A DNA stretch of 19,165 nt, taken from contig CAYZVH010000045.1 of the NCBI GenBank assembly GCA_964481755.1, forward strand, positions 1-19,165. Direction: 5' to 3'. A program made the position numbers and the translations under genes. The notes under the pieces are model-generated. The model was given only the letters and a program-made list of their open reading frames with translations, searched no databases and was not told the origin of the DNA. This document shows positions 1 to 7,856 of this stretch, in pieces. The number at the start of each line of letters is the position of its first letter. Position 1 is the stretch's first letter. This DNA comes from Phocaeicola_A sp964481755. GTDB lineage: Bacteria; Bacteroidota; Bacteroidia; Bacteroidales; Bacteroidaceae.

Positions 1-287
1 AACTGACACTCCGTGCGGGTATACTTGAGTTTGATATGGTCCAGACATTTGTTTTTCACGCTACGCAGAAGATAGCTACGTAGAGAGGTGTGAATGTCCA
101 ATTGCTGACGGTTCTCCCATAGATGGAGTATGACGTCCTCCACGACCGACTCCGCCGCAAAGTCGTCCTGCAACATGAGGGAGGCAAAATGACACAGGGG
201 ACCATAGTGCTCACGGTAGAGTGTAGCATAGCCAACTTCCATCCCTTGCTGAAGTTGTAGAATCAATATTTGTTCATTCGTCTGCAT
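1..287 (-). CDS. ECF-type RNA polymerase sigma factor, N-terminal part (cut by window edge)
   Basis: Partial gene running off the left edge; 95 complete codons are visible. The start is the ATG at 285-287; an in-frame TAA at 297-299 lies just upstream and no other ATG intervenes. The translation begins MQTNEQILILQLQQGMEVGY and continues with YATLYREHYGPLCHFA, then VVEDVILHLWENR and SLRSYLLRSVKNKCLDHIK. This is the sigma region 2 pattern of the Bacteroides expansion family of ECF sigma factors: the core-binding helix (F/Y-x-x-LY-x-x-Y), the 'DV...LWENR' stretch and the -10 binding helix. In Bacteroidota such factors usually work with a FecR-like anti-sigma factor and a TonB-dependent transporter to switch on glycan loci. 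The partner genes and sigma region 4 would lie left of the window. Whether it controls the enzymes here is unknown; it is transcribed away from them. Confidence 0.85.
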   Translation of the reverse strand, partial: MQTNEQILILQLQQGMEVGYATLYREHYGPLCHFASLMLQDDFAAESVVEDVILHLWENRQQLDIHTSLRSYLLRSVKNKCLDHIKLKYTRTECQ

Positions 288-320
288 TACCAGTCTTTAG
301 AAGTGTGTTTTTCATTTTGG

Positions 321-351
321 CAAAAGTAGGACATTGCACGTGGACGAACAA
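321..351 (-). promoter_or_regulatory. Probable promoter of the ECF sigma gene
   Basis: On the minus strand, TACTTTTG (321-328) matches the Bacteroidota -7 consensus TAnnTTTG, and TTG (349-351) lies 20 bp upstream of it, matching the -33 element. The -7 box sits 33 nt before the ATG at 287, giving a leader of about 25-30 nt. The -33 match is only three bases, so this is weaker than the operon promoter. Confidence 0.5.
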
Positions 352-407
352 GTACAAATGAAGAATTGTGCCTTATAAAAGAGGCAGTTGACTGGTAATT
401 ATGTTGA

Positions 408-429
408 ATCGGCGGCTACATCCGCCGAT
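408..429 (-). terminator. Hairpin, probable terminator of the EamA transporter gene
   Basis: ATCGGCGG (408-415) and CCGCCGAT (422-429) form a perfect 8-bp GC-rich stem with a 6-nt loop, 28 nt after the transporter stop codon. The following minus-strand bases are AT-rich but have no clean T run, so it is a plausible rather than a classical intrinsic terminator. The rest of the 288-457 gap holds only the sigma promoter. Confidence 0.5.
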
Positions 430-457
430 GTTCTTACATTAATAATAAGGTATCGCC

Positions 458-1408
458 TCACTCCTCCTTATGATGGTGCCCGAAGGGAATCCTTGGAAAC
501 AGTTTGCGGAAGCGGGTCAAGTGCAGATGGAGGGTGACCGAACCACCTGCCACTACCAGCGTGACGGCAGTGATAATCATCACCAAGCCTACGATGTCGC
601 GGGGCGTGAGAGTCTCATCGAACACCACCACACCGAAGAAGATGGCGGTGACAGGTTCCAAGGCGCCCAGGATGGCCGTCGGCGTGGAGCCGATGTACTG
701 GATGGCCAGGGTGGTGCAGAAGAACGAGATGGCGGTCGGCAAGGTGGCCAAGGCGATGAGGTTACCCCACAAGTACCAATCGTGCGGTATGGTGAGCGGA
801 CAGAAGGCCACCAAGCGGATGACATAGAGGAAGACACCGAACAACAACACGTAGAAGGTGACCCGCAGCGTAGGGATGTTCTTCAGCACAGGCTTGTTCA
901 CACCCACCAGATAGACGGCGTACGAGAGGGAGGAGAGCATCACCAGCAGGGTGCCGGACAGGCTCAGTGTACCGCCGTCGCTGGTATTGTAGAGCATGCC
1001 GATGCCGCCGAGGGCCATCACCAGACAGAAGGCGGTCATCAGGGAGAGGCGCTCCTTGTAGACCAGCGCCATGATGAGGGCCACCATGATGGGGTAGACG
1101 AAGAGCATGGTGGAGGCGATGCCCGCCGCCATATAGTTGTAACTCAGGTAGAGGCAGAGCGACGAGGCAGCCATCAGCACGCCCATCACCACCAGCGGCA
1201 GCACCTCCCGTCGCTGCAACTTCAGCGAGTGTCCGCGCGCCTTCAGCATCACCGCCACGATGGGCAGCGCCAACAGGTATCGGAAGAAGAGTACGGAGTC
1301 GGGGTTCATCCCGTTGCTATAGAGCGGCAGGGTAAACAACGGATTCATACCGTATGTGGCAGCGGCAATAGCACCTAGTGCGAAGCCTTTAACTTTCAAG
1401 TTCATCAT
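458..1408 (-). CDS. EamA/DMT-superfamily membrane transporter
   Basis: A 316-residue protein of about ten hydrophobic segments, the normal size for the drug/metabolite transporter superfamily. It shows the internal duplication of EamA proteins: repeat one spans about residues 6-140, with LFVYPIMVALIMALVYKE, and repeat two about 150-290, with ALEPVTAIFFGVVVFDETLT; each ends in the family's acidic 'E' turn. The C-terminus is a short basic tail ending HHHKEE. Two ATGs (1408 and 1405) begin the frame and either could be used. Members export or import small metabolites such as amino acids, sugars or drugs; the substrate cannot be read from sequence. It is divergent from the pectin operon, has its own promoter and an overlapping inverted repeat, and may or may not belong to the RG-II system. 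Confidence 0.9.
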   Translation of the reverse strand: MMNLKVKGFALGAIAAATYGMNPLFTLPLYSNGMNPDSVLFFRYLLALPIVAVMLKARGHSLKLQRREVLPLVVMGVLMAASSLCLYLSYNYMAAGIASTMLFVYPIMVALIMALVYKERLSLMTAFCLVMALGGIGMLYNTSDGGTLSLSGTLLVMLSSLSYAVYLVGVNKPVLKNIPTLRVTFYVLLFGVFLYVIRLVAFCPLTIPHDWYLWGNLIALATLPTAISFFCTTLAIQYIGSTPTAILGALEPVTAIFFGVVVFDETLTPRDIVGLVMIITAVTLVVAGGSVTLHLHLTRFRKLFPRIPFGHHHKEE

Positions 1409-1440
1409 AAAACGTAAGACGTGTAGATTCTTTCGGGCTG

Positions 1441-1471
1441 CAAATTTAGTGGAAGTGTGTGGTGTAGCAAA
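1441..1471 (-). promoter_or_regulatory. Promoter of the EamA transporter gene
   Basis: On the minus strand, TAAATTTG (1441-1448) is a full match to the Bacteroidota -7 element TAnnTTTG, and TTTG (1468-1471) is a full -33 element, with 19 bp between them. The leader to the ATG at 1408 would be about 25 nt. The -33 box lies inside one arm of the inverted repeat at 1462-1498, which suggests regulation. Confidence 0.7.
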
Positions 1472-1498
1472 CTTTTTGGCATTAAACCTTTGCTACAC
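1462..1498. promoter_or_regulatory. 10-bp inverted repeat, candidate operator over the transporter promoter
   Basis: GTGTAGCAAA (1462-1471) and TTTGCTACAC (1489-1498) are perfect reverse complements separated by 17 bp. The left arm covers the -33 element of the transporter promoter; the right arm lies further upstream of it. The half-site centres are 27 bp apart. That geometry suits a protein dimer or dimer pair acting as repressor or activator. It is too far from a gene end to be a terminator. Confidence 0.55.
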
Positions 1499-1571
1499 GG
1501 AAGTGTCATAAGGATGCGGCGCGACTGGTTTCTCAATTTACGTTAAATAACAAGGCGTTTGCCGCAAGTTG

Positions 1572-1603
1572 TTTGAGACCACAATGATTTTTCAATAATT
1601 TTG
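1572..1603 (+). promoter_or_regulatory. Promoter of the six-gene pectin (RG-II) operon
   Basis: TTTG (1572-1575), 20 bp, then TAATTTTG (1596-1603): a full match to both Bacteroidota sigma-ABfr elements at the preferred spacing. The predicted transcript starts near 1609-1611, leaving a leader of about 56 nt before the ATG at 1667. No other convincing promoter was seen inside the operon, so this one probably drives all six genes. Confidence 0.75.
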
Positions 1604-1615
1604 TAGACTAACAGA

Positions 1616-1631
1616 GGTAGCGCTTGCTACC
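1616..1631 (+). promoter_or_regulatory. Small perfect hairpin in the operon leader
   Basis: GGTAGC (1616-1621) and GCTACC (1626-1631) form a 6-bp stem with a GCTT tetraloop, a few nucleotides from the predicted 5' end of the operon mRNA and 35 nt before the start codon. It could stabilise the 5' end or act as a DNA operator. There is no T run, so it is not a terminator. Confidence 0.45.
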
Positions 1632-1666
1632 GCCAATTGATTTAATACCATTAAGAACGAACATTT

Positions 1667-4600
1667 ATGAAACATTTCGCTAAACAAATGTTGACGGTGG
1701 CGGCAGGTTGCCTGTTCCTTGCCCCCGTAAATGCCCAAGACCGTATCCACTACACCGGTACCGAACTATCGAACCCCAACGAGCACGACGGACAGCTGTC
1801 GCCCGTGGTGGGTGTGCACAACATACAGACGATGCGCGCTACCCGCCGCTACGACCTCTACTCCACCAACGGCAACGGATGGACCTACAACCACCAGCCG
1901 ATGATGGCCTACTGGAACGGGAAGTTCTACATGCACTACCTCTCCGACGTGGTGGACGAGCACGTGCCACCCTCGTGCACACTACTGCAGACCTCTGCCG
2001 ACGGATACACATGGTCGACCCCGGAGGTGCTCTTCCCGGTCTATCACCTGACGGACGGCACCACCAAGGACGGCTCGGTGGTGGCGAAGAACCTGGATGC
2101 CGTGATGCACCAGCGCGTGGGATTCTACGTCTCCAAGTCAGGCAAACTCATCGCCATGGGCCACTATGGCGTCTGTCTGCACCCGAAGGACGACCCCAAC
2201 GACGGCAACGGTGTGGGACGTGTGGTGCGCGAGATACACGAGGACGGCACCTTCGGCCCCATCTACTTCATCTATTATAACCATGCCTTCAACGAGAAGA
2301 ATACCCTCTACCCTTACTATACCCGCTCGAAGGACAAAGCCTTCCGACAGGCTTGCGACGAGATACTCGCCAACCCCCTCTACCGCATGCAGTGGGTGGA
2401 GGAGGCCGACCGACAAGATCCTATCCTACCCTTGAAAGAGGAGTACAAGGCCTTCTGCTGGTACACCCTGCCAGACGGACGCATCGCCTGTCTGTGGAAG
2501 CATGCGCTAACCTCCATCAGCAGCGACGGCGGCAACACGTGGGAGCAACCCATCGGCCGTGCCAAAGGATTCGTCAACAGCAACGCCAAGATATGGGGAC
2601 AACGGTTGAGCGACGGCACCTACGCCACGGTGTACAACCCCTCGGAGTTCCGCTGGCCACTGGCCATCTCGCTGAGTAAGGACGGGCTGGAGTACACCAC
2701 GCTGAACCTGGTGCACGGCGAAGTGCCGATGATGCGCTACTGCGGTCAGTACAAATCGTTCGGCCCGCAATACGTGCGAGGCATACAGGAGGGCAACGGC
2801 ACACCAGCAGACGGCAACCTGTGGGTGACCTACAGTGTGAACAAGGAGGATATGTGGGTGGCACGCATCAAGGTGCCCGTGCAGCAGCACGCCTCCAGTC
2901 ATGCCGACGAGGACTTCGCCAACTTCAAGACGCTGGCGGACCTGGACATGTGGAACCTCTACTCCCCCGTGTGGGCTCCCGTGTCGCTCGAGCAGAAGGA
3001 TGGCACCACATGGCTTACCCTGAAAGATAAGGATCCGTTCGACGCCGCCAAGGTGGAACGGAAGATACCTAATACGAAGGAACTGAGCGTGGAGTTCGAC
3101 CTGATGGCCGAGCAGAACGACCACGGCACAATGCAGATAGAGTTTGTGGACGAGGACGGCACGGCCTGCGCACGACTCGACCTCACCCCCGAAGGGGAGT
3201 TCCGCTCCAAGGGCGGTGCCCGCTACGGCAAGGTGCTGATGTATGAGCCGGGCAAGCGCTACCATGTGAAGGTGGACGTGTCGGTGACCAACCGCAACTC
3301 GGTGGTCTACGTGAACGGCGAGAAGAAAGCTACCCGCATGCTCTTCGCTCCAGTCGCCAGCATCGAGCGCATCGTGTTCCGCACCGGCGAACGTCGTCAC
3401 TACCCCACCGTGGACACGTGGGCCGACCAGTATGAGGACGCACCCAACGCCAACGGCGTGGACCCGGAGGCTACCTTCCGCATCGCCAACGTGAAGAGCG
3501 CGTCGATGGATGCCGACGGCTCGGCTGCGGTGCTGCGCTATGCCGACTACAAACACTACGTGGACTACTTCAACGGCATGGAGGACGAGAACATCGTCCA
3601 GGCCATCCCCAACGCGCAGGCTTCGGACTGGATGAAGGAGAACATCCCCCTGTTCGACTGTCCCGAGAAGGACTTCGAGGAGATGTTCTACTACCGTTGG
3701 TGGACCTTGCGCAAGCACATCGAGGAGACTCCCGTGGGCTACGGCATGACGGAGTTCCTGGTGAAGCGCTCGTATGCCGACAAGTATAACCTCATCTCGT
3801 GCGCCATCGGCCACCACATCTACGAGAGCCGCTGGCTGCGCGACCCGAAATACCTCGACGGCATCATCCACACATGGTACCGCGGCAACGAGGGCAAACC
3901 CATGAGCCGCATGATGAAATACAGCTCGTGGAACCCCGACGCCATCTACAACCGCTACTTGGTGACGATGGACACCACCTTCCTCACCGACCTCTACACC
4001 GACCTCTGCGACGAGTACAAGCGCTGGGAGGATACACACCGCCTGGCCAACGGCCTCTTCTGGCAGTACGATGTGCGCGACGGCATGGAGGAGAGCCTCG
4101 GCGGTGCACGCAAGCAACAGAACGCCCGCCCCACCATCAATAGCTACATGTATGGCAACGCCATGGCACTGGCACAGATTGCCGAGTTGATGGGCAAGAC
4201 AACCGACGCGGAACTCTACCGCCAGAAGGCAGCGGAGACGAAGCTACTGATAGAGACCAGATTGTGGAATGCAAAGCATCAGTTCTTCGAAACTGTGCGG
4301 GGCGACACCTGCGCCCAGGTACGCGAGGCGATAGGCTACATACCTTGGTACTTCAACCTCCCCTCGAAAGAGTATAGCGAGGCATGGAAGCAACTGAACG
4401 ACGAGAAGGGATTCTCGGCACCTTATGGTCTGACCACCGCCGAGCGTCGTCACCCGGAGTTCCGCACACATGGCGTGGGCCAGTGTGAGTGGGACGGCGC
4501 CATCTGGCCGTTCGCCACAGCACAGACCCTGACGGCACTGGCCAACTACCTGAACCACTCGGAGACTCCTGTGGTGACAGACAGCACCTTCTTCCGCCAG

Positions 4601-4990
4601 ATGCAGCTCTACGTGGAGTCGCAACATCACCGCGGCCGTCCCTACATCGGCGAGTATCTCGACGAGGTGACGGGCTACTGGCTCAAGGGTGACCAAGAGC
4701 GTAGCCGCTACTACAACCACTCTACCTTCAACGACCTCGTCATCACGGGCATCGCCGGTCTGCGTCCGCGCGCCGACAAGAGCATCGAGGTGAACCCGTT
4801 GGTGCCGGAGAGTCAGTGGGACTACTTCTGCCTGGACAATGTGCGCTACCATGGCCACAACGTCACCATCCTATGGGACCGCAATGGCGACCGCTATCAT
4901 CAGGGCCGCGGACTGCGCGTATTGGTGGATGGCCGCTTGGCCGGACAGAGCGACACGCTCACCCGACTGATTTGCAAGGACGTACTTTGA
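1667..4990 (+). CDS. GH143-GH142-like bifunctional RG-II enzyme (Dha hydrolase + beta-L-arabinofuranosidase)
   Basis: A 1107-residue exported protein. Residues 1-23 are a signal peptide (cut VNA|QD). Residues about 30-415 form a sialidase-like beta-propeller with an Asp box at S285-x-D287-x-G289-x-T291-W292. Residues about 430-620 look like a jelly-roll/LamG module. Residues about 630-1090 are a Trp- and Tyr-rich (alpha/alpha)6 toroid, with FYYRWWTLRKHI near the start and GQCEWDGAIWPFATAQT later. Length and order fit Bacteroides thetaiotaomicron BT1020, where, as I recall, the N-terminal GH143 part releases Dha and the C-terminal GH142 part removes beta-L-Araf: together RG-II chain D (Araf-Dha). 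The function is inferred from this resemblance. The propeller lacks the canonical sialidase FRIP arginine; H76-Q-P stands there by my reading. It is the first operon gene and 50 nt precede the next. An AAGC at residues 12-15 weakly resembles a lipobox, but signal peptidase I fits better. Confidence 0.8.
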   Translation: MKHFAKQMLTVAAGCLFLAPVNAQDRIHYTGTELSNPNEHDGQLSPVVGVHNIQTMRATRRYDLYSTNGNGWTYNHQPMMAYWNGKFYMHYLSDVVDEHVPPSCTLLQTSADGYTWSTPEVLFPVYHLTDGTTKDGSVVAKNLDAVMHQRVGFYVSKSGKLIAMGHYGVCLHPKDDPNDGNGVGRVVREIHEDGTFGPIYFIYYNHAFNEKNTLYPYYTRSKDKAFRQACDEILANPLYRMQWVEEADRQDPILPLKEEYKAFCWYTLPDGRIACLWKHALTSISSDGGNTWEQPIGRAKGFVNSNAKIWGQRLSDGTYATVYNPSEFRWPLAISLSKDGLEYTTLNLVHGEVPMMRYCGQYKSFGPQYVRGIQEGNGTPADGNLWVTYSVNKEDMWVARIKVPVQQHASSHADEDFANFKTLADLDMWNLYSPVWAPVSLEQKDGTTWLTLKDKDPFDAAKVERKIPNTKELSVEFDLMAEQNDHGTMQIEFVDEDGTACARLDLTPEGEFRSKGGARYGKVLMYEPGKRYHVKVDVSVTNRNSVVYVNGEKKATRMLFAPVASIERIVFRTGERRHYPTVDTWADQYEDAPNANGVDPEATFRIANVKSASMDADGSAAVLRYADYKHYVDYFNGMEDENIVQAIPNAQASDWMKENIPLFDCPEKDFEEMFYYRWWTLRKHIEETPVGYGMTEFLVKRSYADKYNLISCAIGHHIYESRWLRDPKYLDGIIHTWYRGNEGKPMSRMMKYSSWNPDAIYNRYLVTMDTTFLTDLYTDLCDEYKRWEDTHRLANGLFWQYDVRDGMEESLGGARKQQNARPTINSYMYGNAMALAQIAELMGKTTDAELYRQKAAETKLLIETRLWNAKHQFFETVRGDTCAQVREAIGYIPWYFNLPSKEYSEAWKQLNDEKGFSAPYGLTTAERRHPEFRTHGVGQCEWDGAIWPFATAQTLTALANYLNHSETPVVTDSTFFRQMQLYVESQHHRGRPYIGEYLDEVTGYWLKGDQERSRYYNHSTFNDLVITGIAGLRPRADKSIEVNPLVPESQWDYFCLDNVRYHGHNVTILWDRNGDRYHQGRGLRVLVDGRLAGQSDTLTRLICKDVL

Positions 4991-5040
4991 TTGGGATTGA
5001 CTTGATAGGAGAATCTTGATAGATAGAGATACTGAATACG

Positions 5041-7842
5041 ATGAGAAACACAAAGATATTCTTGCTAGGGCTGCTGACCTTCTGTCTCGCATCCTCAGCA
5101 AAGGCAATAGAGGTGACGCGCGTCACCTGCGAGCTGACCACATCGCCCCTGGCACTCGACACCACCACGCCCCGCTTCGGTTGGCAGATGGAGGGAGAGC
5201 AGGGTTGCATGCAATCCGCCTACGAAATAGAGGTCTACACCCTGCAAGGCGGTGAGAAACAATACCTATGGCAGAGCGGCAAGCAACACTCCACACAGAG
5301 CCAGTTGGTGTCCTACGGCGGCACGGCACTGCAACCGCTGCTGCGCTACTGGTGGCGCGTGCGGGTGTGGGACGAGGGGGATGTCGCCTCGGCTTGGAGC
5401 GATGCGCAAGAGTTCCGCATCGCGCCGGACAAGAGTTTCCTCGACGCACAATGGATAGGTGCCGTCACGAAGGCGGACGCCAAGTTGCCGCAAGGTCGTC
5501 GGTTCACTGGGGGCGAGCTCAACAAGCCGGCCGTCAAGGAGGCATGGAGCCAAGTGGACTCCATGGCATGGCGCAGCATCTGTCTGCGTAAGGAGTTCAG
5601 CACCCCACGGCAGATAGCCGACGCCACGGTGTATGTGTGCGGACTGGGACAGTACGAGCTCACCATCAACGGCACGAAGGTGGGCGACGGGGAGTTTACC
5701 CCGCTCTGGAGTGACTATGACAAGACGGTCTACTACAATACCTACGACGTGACCTCATTCATACGCCAAGGCGACAATGCCCTGGGCGTGATACTGGGCA
5801 ACGGATTCTACAACGTGGTGGGTGGCGGACGCTACCGCAAGCTGCAGATAGGGTTCGGTCCCGAGACACTCTTCTTGAAGATGCTCGTCCGCTACACCGA
5901 CGGCACCAGCCAGACGGTGGCCACGGACAGCACGTGGCGCTACGACCGCAGTCCCGTGACGTTCCACTCCATCTACGGAGGTGAGGACTACGACGCCCGC
6001 CTGGAACAGGCAGGGTGGGACAAACCCGGATTCGACGACACGGCATGGAAACCCGTGGTCGTGCAGGAGGCTCCAAAGGGCACACTGCGGCCCCAACTCA
6101 CCACCCCGGTGAAGATCATGAAGCGCTACGGGGTGCAGAGCAGCTACAAACTCACGGCGGACGATGTGCGCAAAGCCACCAAAGCCACCAAGCGCACCGT
6201 GGACGCATCGGCTCAGTTGCTCGACATGGGACAGAACCTCGCCGGCTTCCCCGAGATAACGGTGAGCGGCAAACGGGGACAGAAGATTACCCTAGTGGTG
6301 GCCGAATCGGTAGTGGACAGTTGCCACGCCGCCAACCAACGACAGACAGGCCGACAACACTATTATACCTACACCCTGAAGGGTGACAAACGGGAGACGT
6401 GGCACCCACGCTTCTCGTACTACGGCTTCCGCTACATCCAGCTGGAGGGGGCGGTGCTGAAGGGACAGAAGAACCCCGACAAATTGCCCGTGGTGCACAA
6501 CATCCAGTCGTGCTTCGTACACAACGCAGCAGCGGACGTCAGCTCGTTCACCTGCTCCAACAAGATCTTCACGCAAGCACATCAGCTCATCCACAATGCC
6601 GTGCGCAGCAACATGCAGGCGGTCTTCACCGACTGTCCGCACCGCGAGAAGCTGGGATGGCTGGAGCAAGACCACCTCAACGGACCCGGCCTGCTCTACA
6701 ACTACGACCTCACCACCTACTACCCGAAGTTGATGCGCGACATGGCGGACGCACAGCAGGCCAACGGCATGGTGCCGACAACCGCTCCGCAGTACACTAT
6801 CTTCGAAGGCCCGGGGCTGGATGTCTTCACCGACTCGCCCGAGTGGGGCAGCGCCATGGTGGTGATACCGTTCCTCTACTACGACACCTATGGCGACGAT
6901 TCGCTCATCCGCCAATACTACCGACAGATGCGGGCCTACGTGGACTATCTCTCGTCGCGCGCTGAAGGGAACCTGATTGACTTCGGACTGGGCGACTGGT
7001 ACGACTATGGCGACTTCCGTGCCGGATTCTCACGCAACACCCCCGTCGGGCTGGTGGCATCGGCACATTACTATATGGACATCCGCTATATCGCCGAGGC
7101 GGCCCGCATGCTGGGCAACAGCTACGACGCGGACTACTATACCCGCCTGGGCAACGACGTGAAGGAGGCCTTCAACAGTAAGTACTTCGACGCCGAAACC
7201 TGCCAATACGGCACGGGCAGCCAAACCAGCAACTCCCTGCCGCTGTTCCTCGGCATTGCGCCCACGAACAGCCGAGCTGCCGTGCTACGCAACCTCGTGA
7301 CGGACATCCGTCAACACGGCACACGCCTCACCACGGGCGACGTGGGCAACCGCTACCTGTTCCAAACCTTGGCACGTGCCGGGCTTGACGAGGTGATGTA
7401 TGCCATGCACAACCACGAGGAAGCACCCGGCTACGGTTTCCAGTTGAAGTTCGGCGCCACCACGCTCACCGAGCAGTGGGACCCGCGCCAAGGCTCATCG
7501 TGGAACCACTTCATGATGGGACAGATCGACGAGTGGTTCTTCTACTCGCTGGCTGGCATACAGAGCAACCCCACCGAGAAAGGCTATCAACACTTCCTTC
7601 TCAAGCCACAGACACCGGGCGACCTCACCTCGCTGGACGCCACCTACCGTACGCTCTATGGTGAGATACGGGTCAGCTGGCAACGCACTGAGGGAGAGTT
7701 CAACCTGCAGGTGACCGTGCCCGCCAACTGCACGGCGGAGGTATGGCTACCTGGCGAAGAGCAGTGCGCCGGCGTGGTGAAGAGTGGCACACACACCTTC
7801 ACCCTACCCCTAAAGATGAAACATCATTTAAACCCAAGATAA
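5041..7842 (+). CDS. GH78 alpha-L-rhamnosidase (first of two in the operon)
   Basis: A 933-residue exported protein (signal peptide 1-23, cut AKA|IE). Domain order is the full GH78 set: an Ig-like N-terminal domain (about 25-140, with LRYWWRVRVWD), the Bac_rhamnosid_N lectin-like domain (about 185-350, with CGLGQYELTINGTKVGD), a concanavalin-like domain (about 365-490, with DMGQNLAGF), the six-hairpin catalytic domain (about 500-825) and a C-terminal beta-sandwich. The catalytic-acid region reads D531-C-P-H-R-E536-K-L-G-W, differing from the textbook DCPQRDE; the likely base is E811 in TLTEQW. It hydrolyses alpha-L-rhamnosyl ends. RG-II carries rhamnose in chains A, B and C, and BT1001 is the comparable B. 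thetaiotaomicron GH78. Which linkage it cuts cannot be told from sequence. It is 50 nt after the previous gene and 14 nt before the next, so co-transcribed. A 9-bp tandem duplication (6172-6189) encodes KATKAT in a surface-like stretch. Confidence 0.9.
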   Translation: MRNTKIFLLGLLTFCLASSAKAIEVTRVTCELTTSPLALDTTTPRFGWQMEGEQGCMQSAYEIEVYTLQGGEKQYLWQSGKQHSTQSQLVSYGGTALQPLLRYWWRVRVWDEGDVASAWSDAQEFRIAPDKSFLDAQWIGAVTKADAKLPQGRRFTGGELNKPAVKEAWSQVDSMAWRSICLRKEFSTPRQIADATVYVCGLGQYELTINGTKVGDGEFTPLWSDYDKTVYYNTYDVTSFIRQGDNALGVILGNGFYNVVGGGRYRKLQIGFGPETLFLKMLVRYTDGTSQTVATDSTWRYDRSPVTFHSIYGGEDYDARLEQAGWDKPGFDDTAWKPVVVQEAPKGTLRPQLTTPVKIMKRYGVQSSYKLTADDVRKATKATKRTVDASAQLLDMGQNLAGFPEITVSGKRGQKITLVVAESVVDSCHAANQRQTGRQHYYTYTLKGDKRETWHPRFSYYGFRYIQLEGAVLKGQKNPDKLPVVHNIQSCFVHNAAADVSSFTCSNKIFTQAHQLIHNAVRSNMQAVFTDCPHREKLGWLEQDHLNGPGLLYNYDLTTYYPKLMRDMADAQQANGMVPTTAPQYTIFEGPGLDVFTDSPEWGSAMVVIPFLYYDTYGDDSLIRQYYRQMRAYVDYLSSRAEGNLIDFGLGDWYDYGDFRAGFSRNTPVGLVASAHYYMDIRYIAEAARMLGNSYDADYYTRLGNDVKEAFNSKYFDAETCQYGTGSQTSNSLPLFLGIAPTNSRAAVLRNLVTDIRQHGTRLTTGDVGNRYLFQTLARAGLDEVMYAMHNHEEAPGYGFQLKFGATTLTEQWDPRQGSSWNHFMMGQIDEWFFYSLAGIQSNPTEKGYQHFLLKPQTPGDLTSLDATYRTLYGEIRVSWQRTEGEFNLQVTVPANCTAEVWLPGEEQCAGVVKSGTHTFTLPLKMKHHLNPR

Positions 7843-7856
7843 TATAATAAAGAATC

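Noticed and set aside
470..1378. Plus-strand open frame of about 302 codons opposite the transporter gene
   Set aside because: The translation is rich in His, Gln, Gly and Asp with no motif, whereas the minus strand gives a clean ten-helix EamA protein.
1510..1560. Search for the 22-bp operator repeat ahead of the main operon promoter
   Set aside because: Only a short CTGGTT/TTTCTC likeness is present, in a different arrangement and without repetition.
1667..1740. Lipoprotein signal in the first operon enzyme (A-A-G-C at residues 12-15)
   Set aside because: The residue before the small pair is Ala rather than Leu/Val/Ile, the hydrophobic core would be very short, no acidic export signal follows the Cys, and a good signal peptidase I site (VNA|QD) lies downstream.
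2507..4117. Open frame of about 536 codons antisense to the first operon enzyme
   Set aside because: It is the same antisense effect: translation dominated by Val, His, Leu and Ala, with no domain or signal, opposite a well-supported gene.
6172..6189. 9-bp tandem duplication (AAAGCCACC twice) in the first GH78 gene
   Set aside because: Only two copies, in frame, encoding a short Lys-Ala-Thr stretch between domains; probably simple slippage without functional meaning.
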